Counted from the stretch's first letter, positions 30,826 to 41,168 are shown. The stretch: DNA of 64,000 bases from Candidatus Macondimonas diazotrophica (GCF_004684205.1 NZ_SRIO01000001.1:1-64000), one strand, 5' to 3'. The notes: generated from the letters alone by a model not told the origin. Translations and numbers: made by a program.

Positions 30826-31035
30826 CGCAAAATCTATATAGGATTTTTATTTCTTCGCCTTCCCGCCTCTCTCGAACCTTTATGCGGTTTGGCTCCATAT
30901 TCCCGCCAGCAACAATCGATCGCGTCAGACTGTGGGGCGGCACGCGTTAGCGTCGCGCTCTCCTTGAAACCAGCGATCTACGCAAGACAATGAAAGGTGC
31001 TGATTTCGCGCCTTTTTGGAAGAAGAGGTGTGGAA
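30826..31035. other. Leader region of the kdp operon
   Basis: About 210 bp between the helicase remnant and kdpF. An AT-rich run at 30830-30855 (TCTATATAGGATTTTTATTT) would be the most plausible place for a promoter or KdpE site, but no clear -35/-10 pair or KdpE box can be assigned. Confidence 0.3.
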
Positions 31036-31125
31036 ATGATATTTGACTATGTTTTGGGTGGCGCGGTGACGCTGTTCGTCACGACCTACCTCATCTATGC
31101 GCTGCTGCGCCCCGAGCGCTTCTGA
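31036..31125 (+). CDS. kdpF: KdpF, small subunit of the Kdp potassium pump
   Basis: A 29-aa single-helix peptide starting [14 protein letters not shown] and ending YALLRPERF, the well-conserved KdpF pattern. It stabilises the KdpFABC complex. GAGG lies 8 bp upstream. It is at the normal head position of a kdp operon, but here kdpB, not kdpA, follows. Confidence 0.92.
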   Translation: MIFDYVLGGAVTLFVTTYLIYALLRPERF

Positions 31126-31145
31126 AACGCCGAAGGTCCAGCCTG

Positions 31146-31376
31146 ATGCAACAGGCGGCGCGGACCGTCGGCAAATGGCTTGGCCAATTCCGCAAGCCCA
31201 ACCATCGCTCCTCACGCCTGAAGGCGGCCAAGCCTGTTTGCGCCTCGGACATCATCCTCGGCATGACGCTGGTGATGCTGGCAATCGTGCTCGTCATTTG
31301 GCTGTTGGCTCAGCTCTTCACAGGGAGCGAGCAAGCCGGAATCGACATCGAATATCAACGCTGGAGCCTCTTATGA
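31146..31376 (+). CDS. Small membrane protein of the kdp operon, unknown function
   Basis: A 76-aa basic N-terminus followed by one strong membrane helix ([20 protein letters not shown]) and a short tail. It lies between kdpF and kdpB and overlaps the kdpB start as ATGA, which argues that it is translated. I recognise no family. It could be an accessory Kdp subunit or a remnant of an inserted ORF. Confidence 0.6.
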   Translation: MQQAARTVGKWLGQFRKPNHRSSRLKAAKPVCASDIILGMTLVMLAIVLVIWLLAQLFTGSEQAGIDIEYQRWSLL

Positions 31377-33445
31377 GCCAGTCTAAGTCCGCGAGCATCT
31401 TCGATGCTCGTATCCTTGTTCCCGCACTTGGGGGCGCACTCAAAAAACTTAATCCGCGCACGTTGGCCAGGAACCCTGTGATGTTCGTTGTCGCCGTCGT
31501 CTCGGTCCTTACGACGAGCCTGTTTCTCAAGGACATCCTAACCGGCGCGGGCGATCTCGGCTTTTCTTTCCAGATTATCCTCTGGCTCTGGTTCACGATC
31601 CTATTCGCGAATTTCGCAGAGGCGGTTGCCGAGGGGCGCGGCAAGGCACAGGCGGATTCGCTTCGCCGCTCAAGCACCGAGACGCAGGCCAAGCTGCTGA
31701 CCAACGGCAGCAGCGACAGCGTCAAACTGGTGCCCGGCACAAGCCTGAAAGTGGGCGATGTGGTGCTGGTCGAGGCCGGCGACATCATCCCGTCGGACGG
31801 CGAGATTATCGAGGGAATCGCTTCGGTCAACGAGGCGGCGATCACGGGTGAATCCGCTCCCGTGATCCGCGAGTCCGGCGGCGACCGTTCGGCCGTGACC
31901 GGCGGCACGCAGGTGCTTTCGGACTGGATCAAGGTCAGGATCACGGCGGCGGCTGGATCAACCTTCATCGACCGCATGATCTCTCTGGTCGAGGGCGCGG
32001 AGCGTCAGAAGACCCCCAATGAGATCGCACTGAACGTTCTGCTAGCAGGGCTGACCCTCATCTTCGTGCTAGCGACGGCGACGATTCCTGCCTTCGCAGC
32101 CTATGCCGGCGGCTCGATCCCGGTGATCGTGCTGGCGGCGCTGTTCGTCACGTTGATCCCGACCACCATCGGCGCGCTACTTTCAGCGATCGGCATCGCC
32201 GGGATGGATCGCCTCGTGCGCTTCAATGTGCTCGCCATGTCCGGTCGCGCTGTCGAGGCGGCCGGCGATGTCGACACGCTTCTTCTCGACAAGACTGGCA
32301 CGATCACGCTCGGCAACCGCCAGGCGACCGAGTTCCGCCCAATCAAAGGCGTTACCGAACAGGAATTGGCCGACGCTGCGCAACTGGCCTCGCTCACCGA
32401 CGAGACGCCCGAGGGCCGCTCGATCGTCGTGCTCGCCAAGGAGAAATACGGCATCCGCGGCCGTGCCATGCGGTCGCTCAACGCGACATTCGTGCCGTTC
32501 ACCGCGCAAAGCCGCATGAGTGGCGTCGACTTCGACGGCTCGTCCATTCGCAAGGGCGCCGTTGACGCCGTCCTCAAGCACGTCGAGCAGAACTCCGCTG
32601 CGAACAGCTCCACCCGCGCCACTGCGGAAAGCAAGCGTGAACTGGAGGCGATTGCCAACGACATTGCCAAGATTGGCGGCACGCCTTTGGCGGTCGTCAA
32701 GGATGGCAGGCTGCTCGGCGTAATCCACCTTAAGGACATTGTCAAAGGCGGCATTCGCGAGCGCTTCGCAGAACTGCGCCGGATGGGTATCCGCACGGTA
32801 ATGATTACCGGCGATAACCCTATGACTGCGGCCGCGATCGCGGCCGAGGCGGGCGTCGACGACTTTCTCGCCGAGGCCACGCCGGAGAACAAACTAACAC
32901 TGATCCGCGAGGAGCAGGCCAAGGGCAAGCTGGTCGCCATGTGCGGCGACGGTACTAACGACGCGCCGGCGCTTGCCCAGGCCGATGTCGGCGTGGCGAT
33001 GAACACCGGGACCGTGGCGGCACGCGAGGCCGGCAACATGGTCGACCTCGACTCCGATCCGACCAAGCTCATCGAGATCGTCGAGATCGGCAAGCAGCTC
33101 CTGATGACGCGCGGCGCGCTGACGACCTTCTCGATCGCCAACGACGTTGCGAAGTATTTCGCGATCGTGCCGGCGATGTTCATCGCGCTCTATCCGCAAC
33201 AGGGGGCGCTCAACATCATGGGCCTGTCGACGCCGCAAAGCGCCATCCTATCGGCGATCATCTTCAACGCCCTCATCATCATTGCGCTCATTCCGCTGTC
33301 GCTCAAAGGCGTCGCCTACAAGGCGATCGGCGCGGACGGGCTCTTGAAGCGCAACCTTCTCATCTACGGGCTTGGCGGCCTGATCGTGCCCTTCCTCGGC
33401 ATCAAGGCGATTGACCTCGTCATTACCGCCATCGGCCTCGCCTGA
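31373..33445 (+). CDS. kdpB: Potassium-transporting P-type ATPase, subunit KdpB
   Basis: A 690-aa catalytic subunit that hydrolyses ATP to drive high-affinity potassium uptake by KdpA. The phosphorylated D306 is in DKTGTIT, the actuator loop is TGES, and the hinge is [10 protein letters not shown]. The start is the ATG at 31373 ([11 protein letters not shown]). The codon choice looks alphaproteobacterium-like. In canonical operons kdpB follows kdpA; here it precedes it. Confidence 0.97.
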   Translation: MSQSKSASIFDARILVPALGGALKKLNPRTLARNPVMFVVAVVSVLTTSLFLKDILTGAGDLGFSFQIILWLWFTILFANFAEAVAEGRGKAQADSLRRSSTETQAKLLTNGSSDSVKLVPGTSLKVGDVVLVEAGDIIPSDGEIIEGIASVNEAAITGESAPVIRESGGDRSAVTGGTQVLSDWIKVRITAAAGSTFIDRMISLVEGAERQKTPNEIALNVLLAGLTLIFVLATATIPAFAAYAGGSIPVIVLAALFVTLIPTTIGALLSAIGIAGMDRLVRFNVLAMSGRAVEAAGDVDTLLLDKTGTITLGNRQATEFRPIKGVTEQELADAAQLASLTDETPEGRSIVVLAKEKYGIRGRAMRSLNATFVPFTAQSRMSGVDFDGSSIRKGAVDAVLKHVEQNSAANSSTRATAESKRELEAIANDIAKIGGTPLAVVKDGRLLGVIHLKDIVKGGIRERFAELRRMGIRTVMITGDNPMTAAAIAAEAGVDDFLAEATPENKLTLIREEQAKGKLVAMCGDGTNDAPALAQADVGVAMNTGTVAAREAGNMVDLDSDPTKLIEIVEIGKQLLMTRGALTTFSIANDVAKYFAIVPAMFIALYPQQGALNIMGLSTPQSAILSAIIFNALIIIALIPLSLKGVAYKAIGADGLLKRNLLIYGLGGLIVPFLGIKAIDLVITAIGLA

Positions 33446-33462
33446 TCATAGGAGCTCAGGAC

Positions 33463-33543
33463 ATGACCTTTTTCTATCTGCTTCTCGGTTTGGCGGTCTT
33501 CGGGCTCCTGCTCGTCATGACCAACGCCGTCGACCGGGCCTGA
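33463..33543 (+). CDS. Second KdpF-like peptide
   Basis: A 26-aa single-helix peptide (MTFFYLLLGLAVFGLLLVM...), with a good ribosome site (AGGAGCTCAGG) and exact placement between kdpB and kdpA. It lacks the LLRPERF tail of the first KdpF. It is in the spot where kdpF lies ahead of kdpA in canonical operons, so it is probably a functional or former KdpF. Confidence 0.65.
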   Translation: MTFFYLLLGLAVFGLLLVMTNAVDRA

Positions 33544-33570
33544 TCTTCCAGCGATGTCGGAGACTGTTCG

Positions 33571-35253
33571 ATGCTGACACAATCCATTCTCTTCGTCGTC
33601 CTCATCGTTGGAGGAACGGCGCTCATCTCTTGGCCGCTTGGCCGCTACATGAAATGGGCGATGGACCCGATCGATCCATCGTCCGGCATTGCCGGATGGA
33701 AGAACCGTGCCTTCAGGGTTGTAGGCGGCCCCCTGACCACCCAGGATCAGGACTGGAAACGCTACATGCTCGCGATGCTGGCCTTCAACGTGGTCATGTT
33801 CGTGGTCACGTATGGCTTCCTCGCGCTTCAGCAATATCTGCCCTTCAATCCGGACGGCAAGGAAGCGCTGGAAGGCAGCCTGATCTTCAACACGGCCGCT
33901 TCGTTCACGTCTAACACCAACCTGCAGCACTATTCGGGTGAAGTTTCTCTCAGCTACCTGTCGCAGCTCGGCGGGTTGATGTGGCTCCAGTTTGTGTCGG
34001 CCGCCACAGGTATCGCGGCCCTCGTTGCGCTCGCCCGCGGCCTCGCCGGCCGTCCGCTCGGCAACTTCTTTGTTGACGTGCAGCGCGCCACCTTCCTCGT
34101 GCTGCTTCCTGTCGCCTTCGTGTTTGCGATCCTTCTGGTTCTCGGCGGCGTGCCGATGACCTTCAGCGGCAGTGCCATCGCTACCACGCTCGAAGGTGTT
34201 CAGCAGACAATCGCCCGCGGACCCGTCGCAGCGTTCGTTTCCATCAAGCAGCTCGGCACCAATGGCGGCGGCTTCTTCGGCCCCAACAGCACGCATCCGC
34301 TCGAGAACCCGAGCTTCTGGACCAACATCGTCGAAATGATCGCCATCATCCTGATTCCGATGGCCTGCGTATGGATGTTTGGGCGAGTCATCGGCCGTAT
34401 ACGCCACGCAGGCGTGATCTTCGCGGTGATGCTCGCCTTCATTGCGATCAAGATCACTGGTGCCGTCTATTTCGAGAGCGTTCCCACTCAAGCCTTTGCC
34501 AACCTCCCCATTGAGCAGACCGTCGGCAACCTCGAAGGCAAGGAGATGCGCTTCGGCCCGACCGGCGGCCCGCTCTGGTCGGTGCTGACCACCTCAACCT
34601 CGAACGGCTCCGTCGGGGCCATGCACGACAGCCTCAATCCGATCACCGGGCTGATGCCGATGGTCGGCATGTGGCTCAACGCCACCTTCGGCGGCGTCGG
34701 CGTCGGCATGATCAACATGTTCCTCTACATCGTCGTCGGCGTCTTCATTGCCGGCATGATGATCGGCCGAACGCCGGAATATCTTGGCTGGCGTGTCGAG
34801 TCGCGGGAGGTGAAGTTCGCGCTCTTCGCGCTGCTCGCCCACGGCCTGTTCATCCTGGGCGGCACGGCGATCTTCGCGGCCACGCCATGGGGCGCAGACA
34901 CTCTGAACAATGTCGGCCCACACGGTTTCTCCGAGATTCTTTACGAGTTCTCGTCTGCCAGCGCCAACAACGGCTCGGGCTTCGAGGGTCTCGGTGACAA
35001 CACCGTGCCCTGGAACCTCGCGACCGGCATCGTGATGCTGCTCGCGCGCTTTATCCCGATCATCCTGCCGCTCGCCATCGTCGGCTCACTGTCTGCTAAA
35101 CGTCGCAGCATGGAGTCAAGCGGCACGCTCAGCGTCGAGGGTGGTGTCTTCGCCACCATGCTCGCCGCCACCATCATCGTCGTCGGCGCGCTCACCTTCT
35201 TCCCTGCGGCGACGCTCGGGCCGATCGCCGAGCACGTCATCACCATGAACTGA
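33571..35253 (+). CDS. kdpA: Potassium-transporting ATPase, subunit KdpA
   Basis: A 560-aa channel-like subunit of the superfamily of K transporters. Ten hydrophobic segments and the selectivity loops TSNTNLQHYSGE and GTNGGGFFGPNSTHPLEN are intact. It starts 27 bp after the KdpF-like peptide. Length equals E. coli KdpA (557 aa). Confidence 0.97.
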   Translation: MLTQSILFVVLIVGGTALISWPLGRYMKWAMDPIDPSSGIAGWKNRAFRVVGGPLTTQDQDWKRYMLAMLAFNVVMFVVTYGFLALQQYLPFNPDGKEALEGSLIFNTAASFTSNTNLQHYSGEVSLSYLSQLGGLMWLQFVSAATGIAALVALARGLAGRPLGNFFVDVQRATFLVLLPVAFVFAILLVLGGVPMTFSGSAIATTLEGVQQTIARGPVAAFVSIKQLGTNGGGFFGPNSTHPLENPSFWTNIVEMIAIILIPMACVWMFGRVIGRIRHAGVIFAVMLAFIAIKITGAVYFESVPTQAFANLPIEQTVGNLEGKEMRFGPTGGPLWSVLTTSTSNGSVGAMHDSLNPITGLMPMVGMWLNATFGGVGVGMINMFLYIVVGVFIAGMMIGRTPEYLGWRVESREVKFALFALLAHGLFILGGTAIFAATPWGADTLNNVGPHGFSEILYEFSSASANNGSGFEGLGDNTVPWNLATGIVMLLARFIPIILPLAIVGSLSAKRRSMESSGTLSVEGGVFATMLAATIIVVGALTFFPAATLGPIAEHVITMN

Positions 35254-35268
35254 ACCGGAGACAGGACC

Positions 35269-35820
35269 ATGCAGTCTCTTCTTACGAGCATTCGCATCGC
35301 TGTGGCGACCATGCTGATTTGTGTCGCCGGCTATGCCACCGCCGTCTGGGCCGTCGCTCAAGCTGTTGCGCCCGATACCGCCAACGGCTCGCTCGTCACG
35401 AGCCAGGATGGCGCGATTATTGGCAGTCGCCAGATTGCGCAGGCTTTTACGCGGCCCGAATACTTCTGGCCCAGAACCTCGGCTGTCGACTATGACGGCG
35501 CAGGCGCGGGCGGTAGCAATCTTTCGCCTACAAGCACGGAAGTCGCCGACCGCGGCCGGGAGATCGTGGAGCGCTACGGCGCGACCCCACAGCATCTCCT
35601 GCCTGCGGATCTCGCTGCTGCGTCAGGCGCCGGACTCGATCCGCATATCTCCGAAGTGGGTGCCCTATATCAGGTCGCTCGAGTCGCCGAGGCGCGAGGA
35701 TTGGATCAGTCTCGGGTCGAGGCCCTGGTCCGCGGCGCCGCCTTCTCGCCGGGCGGCTTCCTGACCCAGGATCGCGTCATCAACGTCCTTGAACTCAACC
35801 TTGCGCTCGACAAATTATAA
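35269..35820 (+). CDS. kdpC: Potassium-transporting ATPase, subunit KdpC
   Basis: A 183-aa subunit with one N-terminal membrane helix and a periplasmic domain. The motifs YFWPRTSAVDYDGAGAGGSN and GLDPHISEVGALYQVARVA are KdpC signatures. It starts 15 bp after kdpA. Confidence 0.96.
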   Translation: MQSLLTSIRIAVATMLICVAGYATAVWAVAQAVAPDTANGSLVTSQDGAIIGSRQIAQAFTRPEYFWPRTSAVDYDGAGAGGSNLSPTSTEVADRGREIVERYGATPQHLLPADLAAASGAGLDPHISEVGALYQVARVAEARGLDQSRVEALVRGAAFSPGGFLTQDRVINVLELNLALDKL

Positions 35821-35884
35821 GTATGGGTGGCGGCAGTCCAGTCCTTCTGTGGCTGTCGCTACGCTATATGACGGGAGTTGAAAG

Positions 35885-38602
35885 ATGGGGCCCCAGAGTT
35901 TGACAGACGACACAAAGCGTCCATCTCCTGAAGCCTTGCTCGAAAAGGCGGAGCAGGAAATGCGTGGCCGTCTCAAGATTTTCCTGGGGGCAGCGCCGGG
36001 CGTCGGTAAAACTTACGAAATGCTGATGTCCGGGCGCGCGCGGAAAGCTGATGGCGACGATGTCGTGATCGGCATGGTGGAGACTCATGGGCGCGAGGAA
36101 ACGGAAGCGCTTGTCGAAGGCTTGGAAGTCATCCCGAGAACGAAGGTCGCGTACAAGGGCCAACATCTCGAGGAAATGGACCTCGACGCGGTGCTTGAAC
36201 GGCATCCGCAACTCGTTCTGGTCGATGAGCTTGCACATTCAAACGCGCCAGGCAGCCGCCATCCAAAACGTTATCTTGATGTCCTTGAGATTCTTGATCG
36301 AGGCATTGACGTTTATACGACGCTCAATATTCAGCACATCGAAAGCCTCAACGATGTGGTAGCGCAAATCACCCGCATCCGGGTTCGCGAAACAGTCCCA
36401 GACACCATCATAGACCGAGCCGACGATGTCGAGATTATCGACCTGACGCCGGATGACCTAATCAGGCGTCTTCACGAGGGAAAGGTCTACCTTCCTAAGA
36501 TCGCCAGGCGTGCGATTGAAAACTACTTTTCGCCCGGCAATCTCACCGCGCTGCGCGAACTGGCATTGCGACGCACGGCACAGCGGGTCGATCAGCAATT
36601 GCTGTCGCAGATGCGTGCTCAGGCAATCGAAGGACCCTGGCCTGCTGGCGAGCGCGTCCTGGTGTGCATCAGCGAGGATTCGCGTTCTGCGGGTCTTATT
36701 CGCTATGCCAAGCGCCTTGCAGATCGGCTGTATGCCCGATGGACGGCGCTTTATGTCGAGGGTCGGCGCAATCTGCAACTAAGCGAAGATGAGCGTGATC
36801 GCGTTGCCGAAGCGCTTCGGTTGGCCCAGAACCTTGAGGGTGATGCAGTTACGATCCCCGGCGGCGACGGTCGTGTTGCCGATGACGTTATCGCCTACGC
36901 GCACGCGAACAACATCACTCACATCGTCATCGGCAAGAGCAGCCGATCGCGCTGGTTTGAAATCCTGCATGGTTCCGTCGTGCATGAGCTTGTACGTCGT
37001 GCTGGCAACATCAGCGTGCATGTCGTTGCAGGTGACAAGGAAACCGAAGTCCGCGCTTCCAGAAGGCCCGTCGAAACGGCCAGTCTCCGGCGCCGTCCCG
37101 ATTGGATGGCCTATGGCAAATCGACGCTTGTTGTTGCTGCCGCGATCGGGGTTGGCTTGCTGCTCTGGCCTTGGATCGGAGTTGAGCACATCGGCCTGAT
37201 TTTCCTGACGGCGGTTGTAACCGTCGCCGTATGGTCCGGGCTCCTACCATCGCTTTATACGAGCGTGATATCTGCGGCCAGTTATAATTTTTTCTTCACC
37301 GATCCCTATCACACCTTCTTGATTTCGCGTCCGCGCGAAATCGTTTCGGTCGTTTTCTTTACGATTGTCGCGATCATCGTATCAAATGTCGCCGCCCAGG
37401 CGAGAGCGCAGACGGTCGCCGCTAGGGCAAGAGCTCGTACGACGGAATCCCTTTATTCATTTAGCCGCAAGCTTGCCGGGGCCGGTGTGCTTGAGGACGT
37501 GCTATGGGCCACAGCCTACCAGATGGCGTCGATGCTGAACGTTCGCGTCGTCATCCTGCTTCCTGACAATGGCGCAGTCGCGGTCAGAGCTGGTTATCCG
37601 CCCGACGATACATTGGTTGACGCCGACATAGCCGCTGCGCGATGGGCCTGGGAGCACAATCGGCCGGCCGGCCGCGGCGCCGACACGCTGCCGGGGGCGA
37701 AGCGACTTTATCTGCCGCTGATCACCGGAAGTACACCGGTCGGCGTGGTCGGGTTGGATAACGACAGAAAAGGCCCATTGCTGACGCCTGAGCAACAACG
37801 GCTGTTTGATGCGTTGGCCGACCAAGCAGCGGTTGCCATAGAGCGCATTCAGCTCGTTGCCGAACTCGACAGAGCCAGACTGGCGGCAGAAGCTGACAAG
37901 CTGCGCTCGGCGCTCCTCACTTCGATCTCCCATGACCTCAAGACACCGCTTGCGTCAATTCTTGGCGCCGCCGGGACGCTGAGGGACTATGCGAATGCAA
38001 TGTCGGAAGCTGATCGCGCCGATCTGCTCGCGACGGTTATTGACGAATCCGAACGTCTGAACCGCTTCATTGCCAATCTTCTCGACATGACCCGGATCGA
38101 GACGGGGGCGATGGAGCCCAATGCTTCGCTCCAGTATCTGGACGACATTGTCGGCTCGGCACTCCGACGCGCCTCAAAAATCACGTCGCGCCACCGGACG
38201 GTCACGGAGATATCGCCGAATTTGCCGATGCTCAAGCTCGACCCGGTCCTCTTCGAGCAGGTGTTGTTCAATCTATTCGACAACGCCGCCAAATACGCAC
38301 CTCCCAGCACCACGATCCGCATTCGCGCCTGGGACGATGGCCGATGGGCCACGATTCAGATCATCGACGAAGGACCAGGTATTCCTCCGGCCGATCTTGA
38401 ACGCGTCTTCGACAGTTTCCACCGCGTCCGCAAGGGGGATCATGTCCTCGCCGGCACGGGATTGGGCCTGTCGATCTGCAAGGGGTTCATCGAAGCGATG
38501 GGTGGAACAATCACGGCCAGCAACAGAACAGATCGCAGCGGCGCCATCTTCACGATCCGCATGCCGGTCCCGACCGACAGGCCAAAACTGGAAGAATTGT
38601 GA
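35885..38602 (+). CDS. kdpD: KdpD sensor histidine kinase
   Basis: A 905-aa sensor of potassium limitation. The N-terminal KdpD domain has the Walker A GAAPGVGKTYEM, followed by a universal-stress-like domain, four membrane helices (about residues 410-500), a GAF-like domain, and HisKA/HATPase. Phospho-acceptor H683 is in SISHDLKTP; N- and G-boxes are complete. Overlaps kdpE by 4 bp. Confidence 0.96.
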   Translation: MGPQSLTDDTKRPSPEALLEKAEQEMRGRLKIFLGAAPGVGKTYEMLMSGRARKADGDDVVIGMVETHGREETEALVEGLEVIPRTKVAYKGQHLEEMDLDAVLERHPQLVLVDELAHSNAPGSRHPKRYLDVLEILDRGIDVYTTLNIQHIESLNDVVAQITRIRVRETVPDTIIDRADDVEIIDLTPDDLIRRLHEGKVYLPKIARRAIENYFSPGNLTALRELALRRTAQRVDQQLLSQMRAQAIEGPWPAGERVLVCISEDSRSAGLIRYAKRLADRLYARWTALYVEGRRNLQLSEDERDRVAEALRLAQNLEGDAVTIPGGDGRVADDVIAYAHANNITHIVIGKSSRSRWFEILHGSVVHELVRRAGNISVHVVAGDKETEVRASRRPVETASLRRRPDWMAYGKSTLVVAAAIGVGLLLWPWIGVEHIGLIFLTAVVTVAVWSGLLPSLYTSVISAASYNFFFTDPYHTFLISRPREIVSVVFFTIVAIIVSNVAAQARAQTVAARARARTTESLYSFSRKLAGAGVLEDVLWATAYQMASMLNVRVVILLPDNGAVAVRAGYPPDDTLVDADIAAARWAWEHNRPAGRGADTLPGAKRLYLPLITGSTPVGVVGLDNDRKGPLLTPEQQRLFDALADQAAVAIERIQLVAELDRARLAAEADKLRSALLTSISHDLKTPLASILGAAGTLRDYANAMSEADRADLLATVIDESERLNRFIANLLDMTRIETGAMEPNASLQYLDDIVGSALRRASKITSRHRTVTEISPNLPMLKLDPVLFEQVLFNLFDNAAKYAPPSTTIRIRAWDDGRWATIQIIDEGPGIPPADLERVFDSFHRVRKGDHVLAGTGLGLSICKGFIEAMGGTITASNRTDRSGAIFTIRMPVPTDRPKLEEL

Positions 38603-39294
38603 TGACGAATTCATCGGTAAAGATCCTCGTGGTCGATGACGAACCCCCAATCCGCAAATTGCTGCGGGTGGGGCTCACTGCGGAGGGCTACACGATCCTC
38701 GAAGCGACGAACGCCAGGAACGCGATAGAGAAGGTCGAGGCCGACCAGCCCGATTTGATCCTCCTCGACCTCGGCCTTCCCGACATGCAGGGACACGATC
38801 TTCTGACCAAGTGGCGCAACGATCTCCTCGAACTGCCGATCATCATCTTGTCGAGCCGCACCGACGAAGCCGGCATCGTCAAGGCACTGGAGCTTGGGGC
38901 TGACGACTATGTGACCAAGCCCTTCGGAACCAAGGAACTGGTGGCGCGCATCCGCGTCGCCCTGCGCCACAAACTCCAGCAGCAGGGCGAACGTCCGATC
39001 TTCCAGACCGGCGAGCTGTCCGTCGATCTCGTAAAGCGGATCGTCAGAGTCACGGACAAGGAGGTGAAACTGTCGCCGAAGGAATACGACATCCTTCGGG
39101 TCCTCGTACAGCATGCAGGCAAGGTCATCACGCATCAACATCTGCTCAATCAGGTCTGGGGCGGATCTACGGATGTCCAATACTTGCGCGTCTACGTCCG
39201 ACAGCTTCGTCAGAAGATCGAGCGGAGCCCAGACGGTCCGCAATACATTACGACGGAAACGGGGGTCGGTTACCGGCTGCGCGAAGCCGAATGA
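38599..39294 (+). CDS. kdpE: KdpE response regulator
   Basis: A 231-aa OmpR-family regulator. The receiver has DDEPP, phospho-acceptor Asp in LLDLGLPDM and Lys in DYVTKPFGT. The C-terminal winged helix carries LSPKEYDILRVLVQHAGKV. It activates the kdp promoter together with KdpD. Confidence 0.95.
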   Translation: MMTNSSVKILVVDDEPPIRKLLRVGLTAEGYTILEATNARNAIEKVEADQPDLILLDLGLPDMQGHDLLTKWRNDLLELPIIILSSRTDEAGIVKALELGADDYVTKPFGTKELVARIRVALRHKLQQQGERPIFQTGELSVDLVKRIVRVTDKEVKLSPKEYDILRVLVQHAGKVITHQHLLNQVWGGSTDVQYLRVYVRQLRQKIERSPDGPQYITTETGVGYRLREAE

Positions 39295-39356
39295 GGTCGA
39301 CCAAAGAGAACGCGTGGCCAAGAGCCGCGTGCAAGGGAATGGAAGTGAGTAAACCT

Positions 39357-39809
39357 ATGAAAATCTCTGAGGTCATGAAGCCGGACGATGTGCTAATCGA
39401 TGTATCCGTCTCCTCGAAAGGCAGATTGTTGCAGCAACTCTCGGATAAGGCCGCGCGCGCGCTCGGCGTCAGCGAGCGTGACATCCTGGCCGCCTTGGAG
39501 AGCAGAGAAGCTCTTGGCTCCACCGGAATCGGGGCCGGCATCGCAATCCCGCACGCGCCCGTCGCCGGTATTGAACGGCCTTTTGGGCTCTTTGTCCGGC
39601 TCACCAAGCCGATCGAATTCGACGCGATTGACGATGAACCCGTGGACATCGTCTGCCTGATCCTGACGCCACCTGAAGGTCAGGCCAATCACCTGAAGCT
39701 GCTCGCCAACGTCGCGCGGCAATTGCGGTCTGAGCATGTGTTGAAGAGAATCCGATCAACAAGGGAGGCCAACCACATCTACTCAGCAATTACAGAGTGT
39801 GATGATTGA
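39357..39809 (+). CDS. EIIA-Ntr (PtsN-like) protein of the kdp operon
   Basis: A 150-aa PTS EIIA type 2 domain with phosphorylatable H66 in GIGAGIAIPHAPVAG. EIIA-Ntr of E. coli binds KdpD and TrkA and adjusts potassium uptake, so a copy at the end of a kdp operon is likely to tune the local KdpD. The start at 39357 has GGAAGTGAG upstream. No other PTS-Ntr genes are in the window. Confidence 0.85.
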   Translation: MKISEVMKPDDVLIDVSVSSKGRLLQQLSDKAARALGVSERDILAALESREALGSTGIGAGIAIPHAPVAGIERPFGLFVRLTKPIEFDAIDDEPVDIVCLILTPPEGQANHLKLLANVARQLRSEHVLKRIRSTREANHIYSAITECDD

Positions 39810-39972
39810 GCAGCTTAGCAGACATCGCAGGATGCAATGCGGAGTATCGAATTGAGTCATTTGATCAAGCCGACCCCGATGGCCACCACTATGTAGAAAT
39901 AAAATGAGAAGACGATGGAGCCGAAAACAGGTCGAACATGAAACGACCTCCTTACTCGCTGGGCGAATTCCG

Positions 39973-41166
39973 ATGGCGGCTTTACTTCAAACGCCGGCGG
40001 TTGCCGAACATCTGAACTTCCGCCATGCCGCCAACTCTCTCGGTATAAGCCAATCAAGCATCAGCGCCCGCGTGAAGGCGCTGGAGGAAGAACTTGGTGT
40101 TCTCCTTTTCGAGCGCAATACACGCGGCGTCAGGCTGACAGCGGCCGGACGCCATTTTGTGGAGCGGATCACGGCAGGCATCGAACAACTCGATTATGCG
40201 GTGAAGTCCGCCGGCATGGCGGCGCAAGGGGAATGCGGCCGCCTGCGTATCGGCGTCCATGCCCTGATACCACGGAGCTTCCTCGCGGAGTTGATCGGAC
40301 AATACCGCGAAGACCATTCCAGCATTGAGCTTGAGATAGCCGAAGGAACAGCCCGCGATGCAACCATGCAAGTGCGCGCCGACCTGTTGGACATCGCATT
40401 CGCAGTGGGCGCACCGGAACTGCCTGACTGCCATTCCCGCCGAATATGGACCGAACTGCCCGCGCGCGTCGTGATCGGGCCGACCCTGCTGACCGGCATC
40501 TGCTTTTGCGAGAAGTGGGGCGGGGCCATGACCATCCGCACCGGCAAGAGCGGCCGCTATCGCTACTATGCCTGCTCGATCAAGGCCCGGCAGGGTGAAA
40601 CCGGCTGCAAGGGCCGGGCGATCCCCATGGACAAGCTCGACAACATGGTGGTCAGCCATATCGAGGAACGCCTGCTCGATCCCGACCGGCTGGAGAAGCT
40701 GCTTGGCAGCGTTCTCGGCCGCCGCTCCGATCAGGCCGAGCGCCGCCGCCAGCACATCACCGAATTGCAGCGCCGGGCGGCCGAATCGGAATTGCGCCTC
40801 AAGCGCCTTAACAACGCCATAGAGGCAGGCGTCGCCGATCTGGACGACCCGGCGCTTGCGGAGCGCATCGCCGGCCTCAAGGTGATCCGCGACCAGGCGA
40901 AGGTCGATGCCGTCCGTGCGCAGGCGCTGCTCGAAAGCCCCGGCCATAGTTCCATCAGCCCGGCCATGATCCACGGTTTCGCCCGCCGGGCGCGAGAGCG
41001 CATCCGGGGCACGGAAGGCGGCTATCGGCGGGATCATCTGCGCGCCCTGGCGCAGCGCGTCGAGGTCGCCGACGACGCAATTCGCATCATGGGATCAAAG
41101 ACGGAGCTGCTAAGGACGCTTATGGCTGGCCAAGGGCGGCGATTGCCGTGCCCAGAGGCGGACTGA
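39973..41166 (+). pseudogene. Chimeric ORF: LysR regulator fused to a serine-recombinase tail
   Basis: The first half (to about residue 170 from Met 39973) is a LysR regulator: HTH LGISQSSISARVKALEEELG and an effector domain that breaks off near LPARVVIGPT (about 40485). The second half is the C-terminal region of a large serine recombinase: a zinc-ribbon segment (GAMTIRTGKSGRYRYYACS, CKGRAIPMDKLD) and a long coiled coil. The catalytic resolvase domain is absent, and the ribbon's second cysteine is Trp (CEKWGG). It appears to be an illegitimate-recombination scar. The frame is open from 39904. The stop lies 2 bp from tRNA-Ser. Confidence 0.8.
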
Positions 41167-41168
41167 AG

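Noticed and set aside
33364-34491. 375-codon open frame antisense to kdpA
   Set aside because: Low-complexity, His/Asp/Arg-rich shadow of kdpA.
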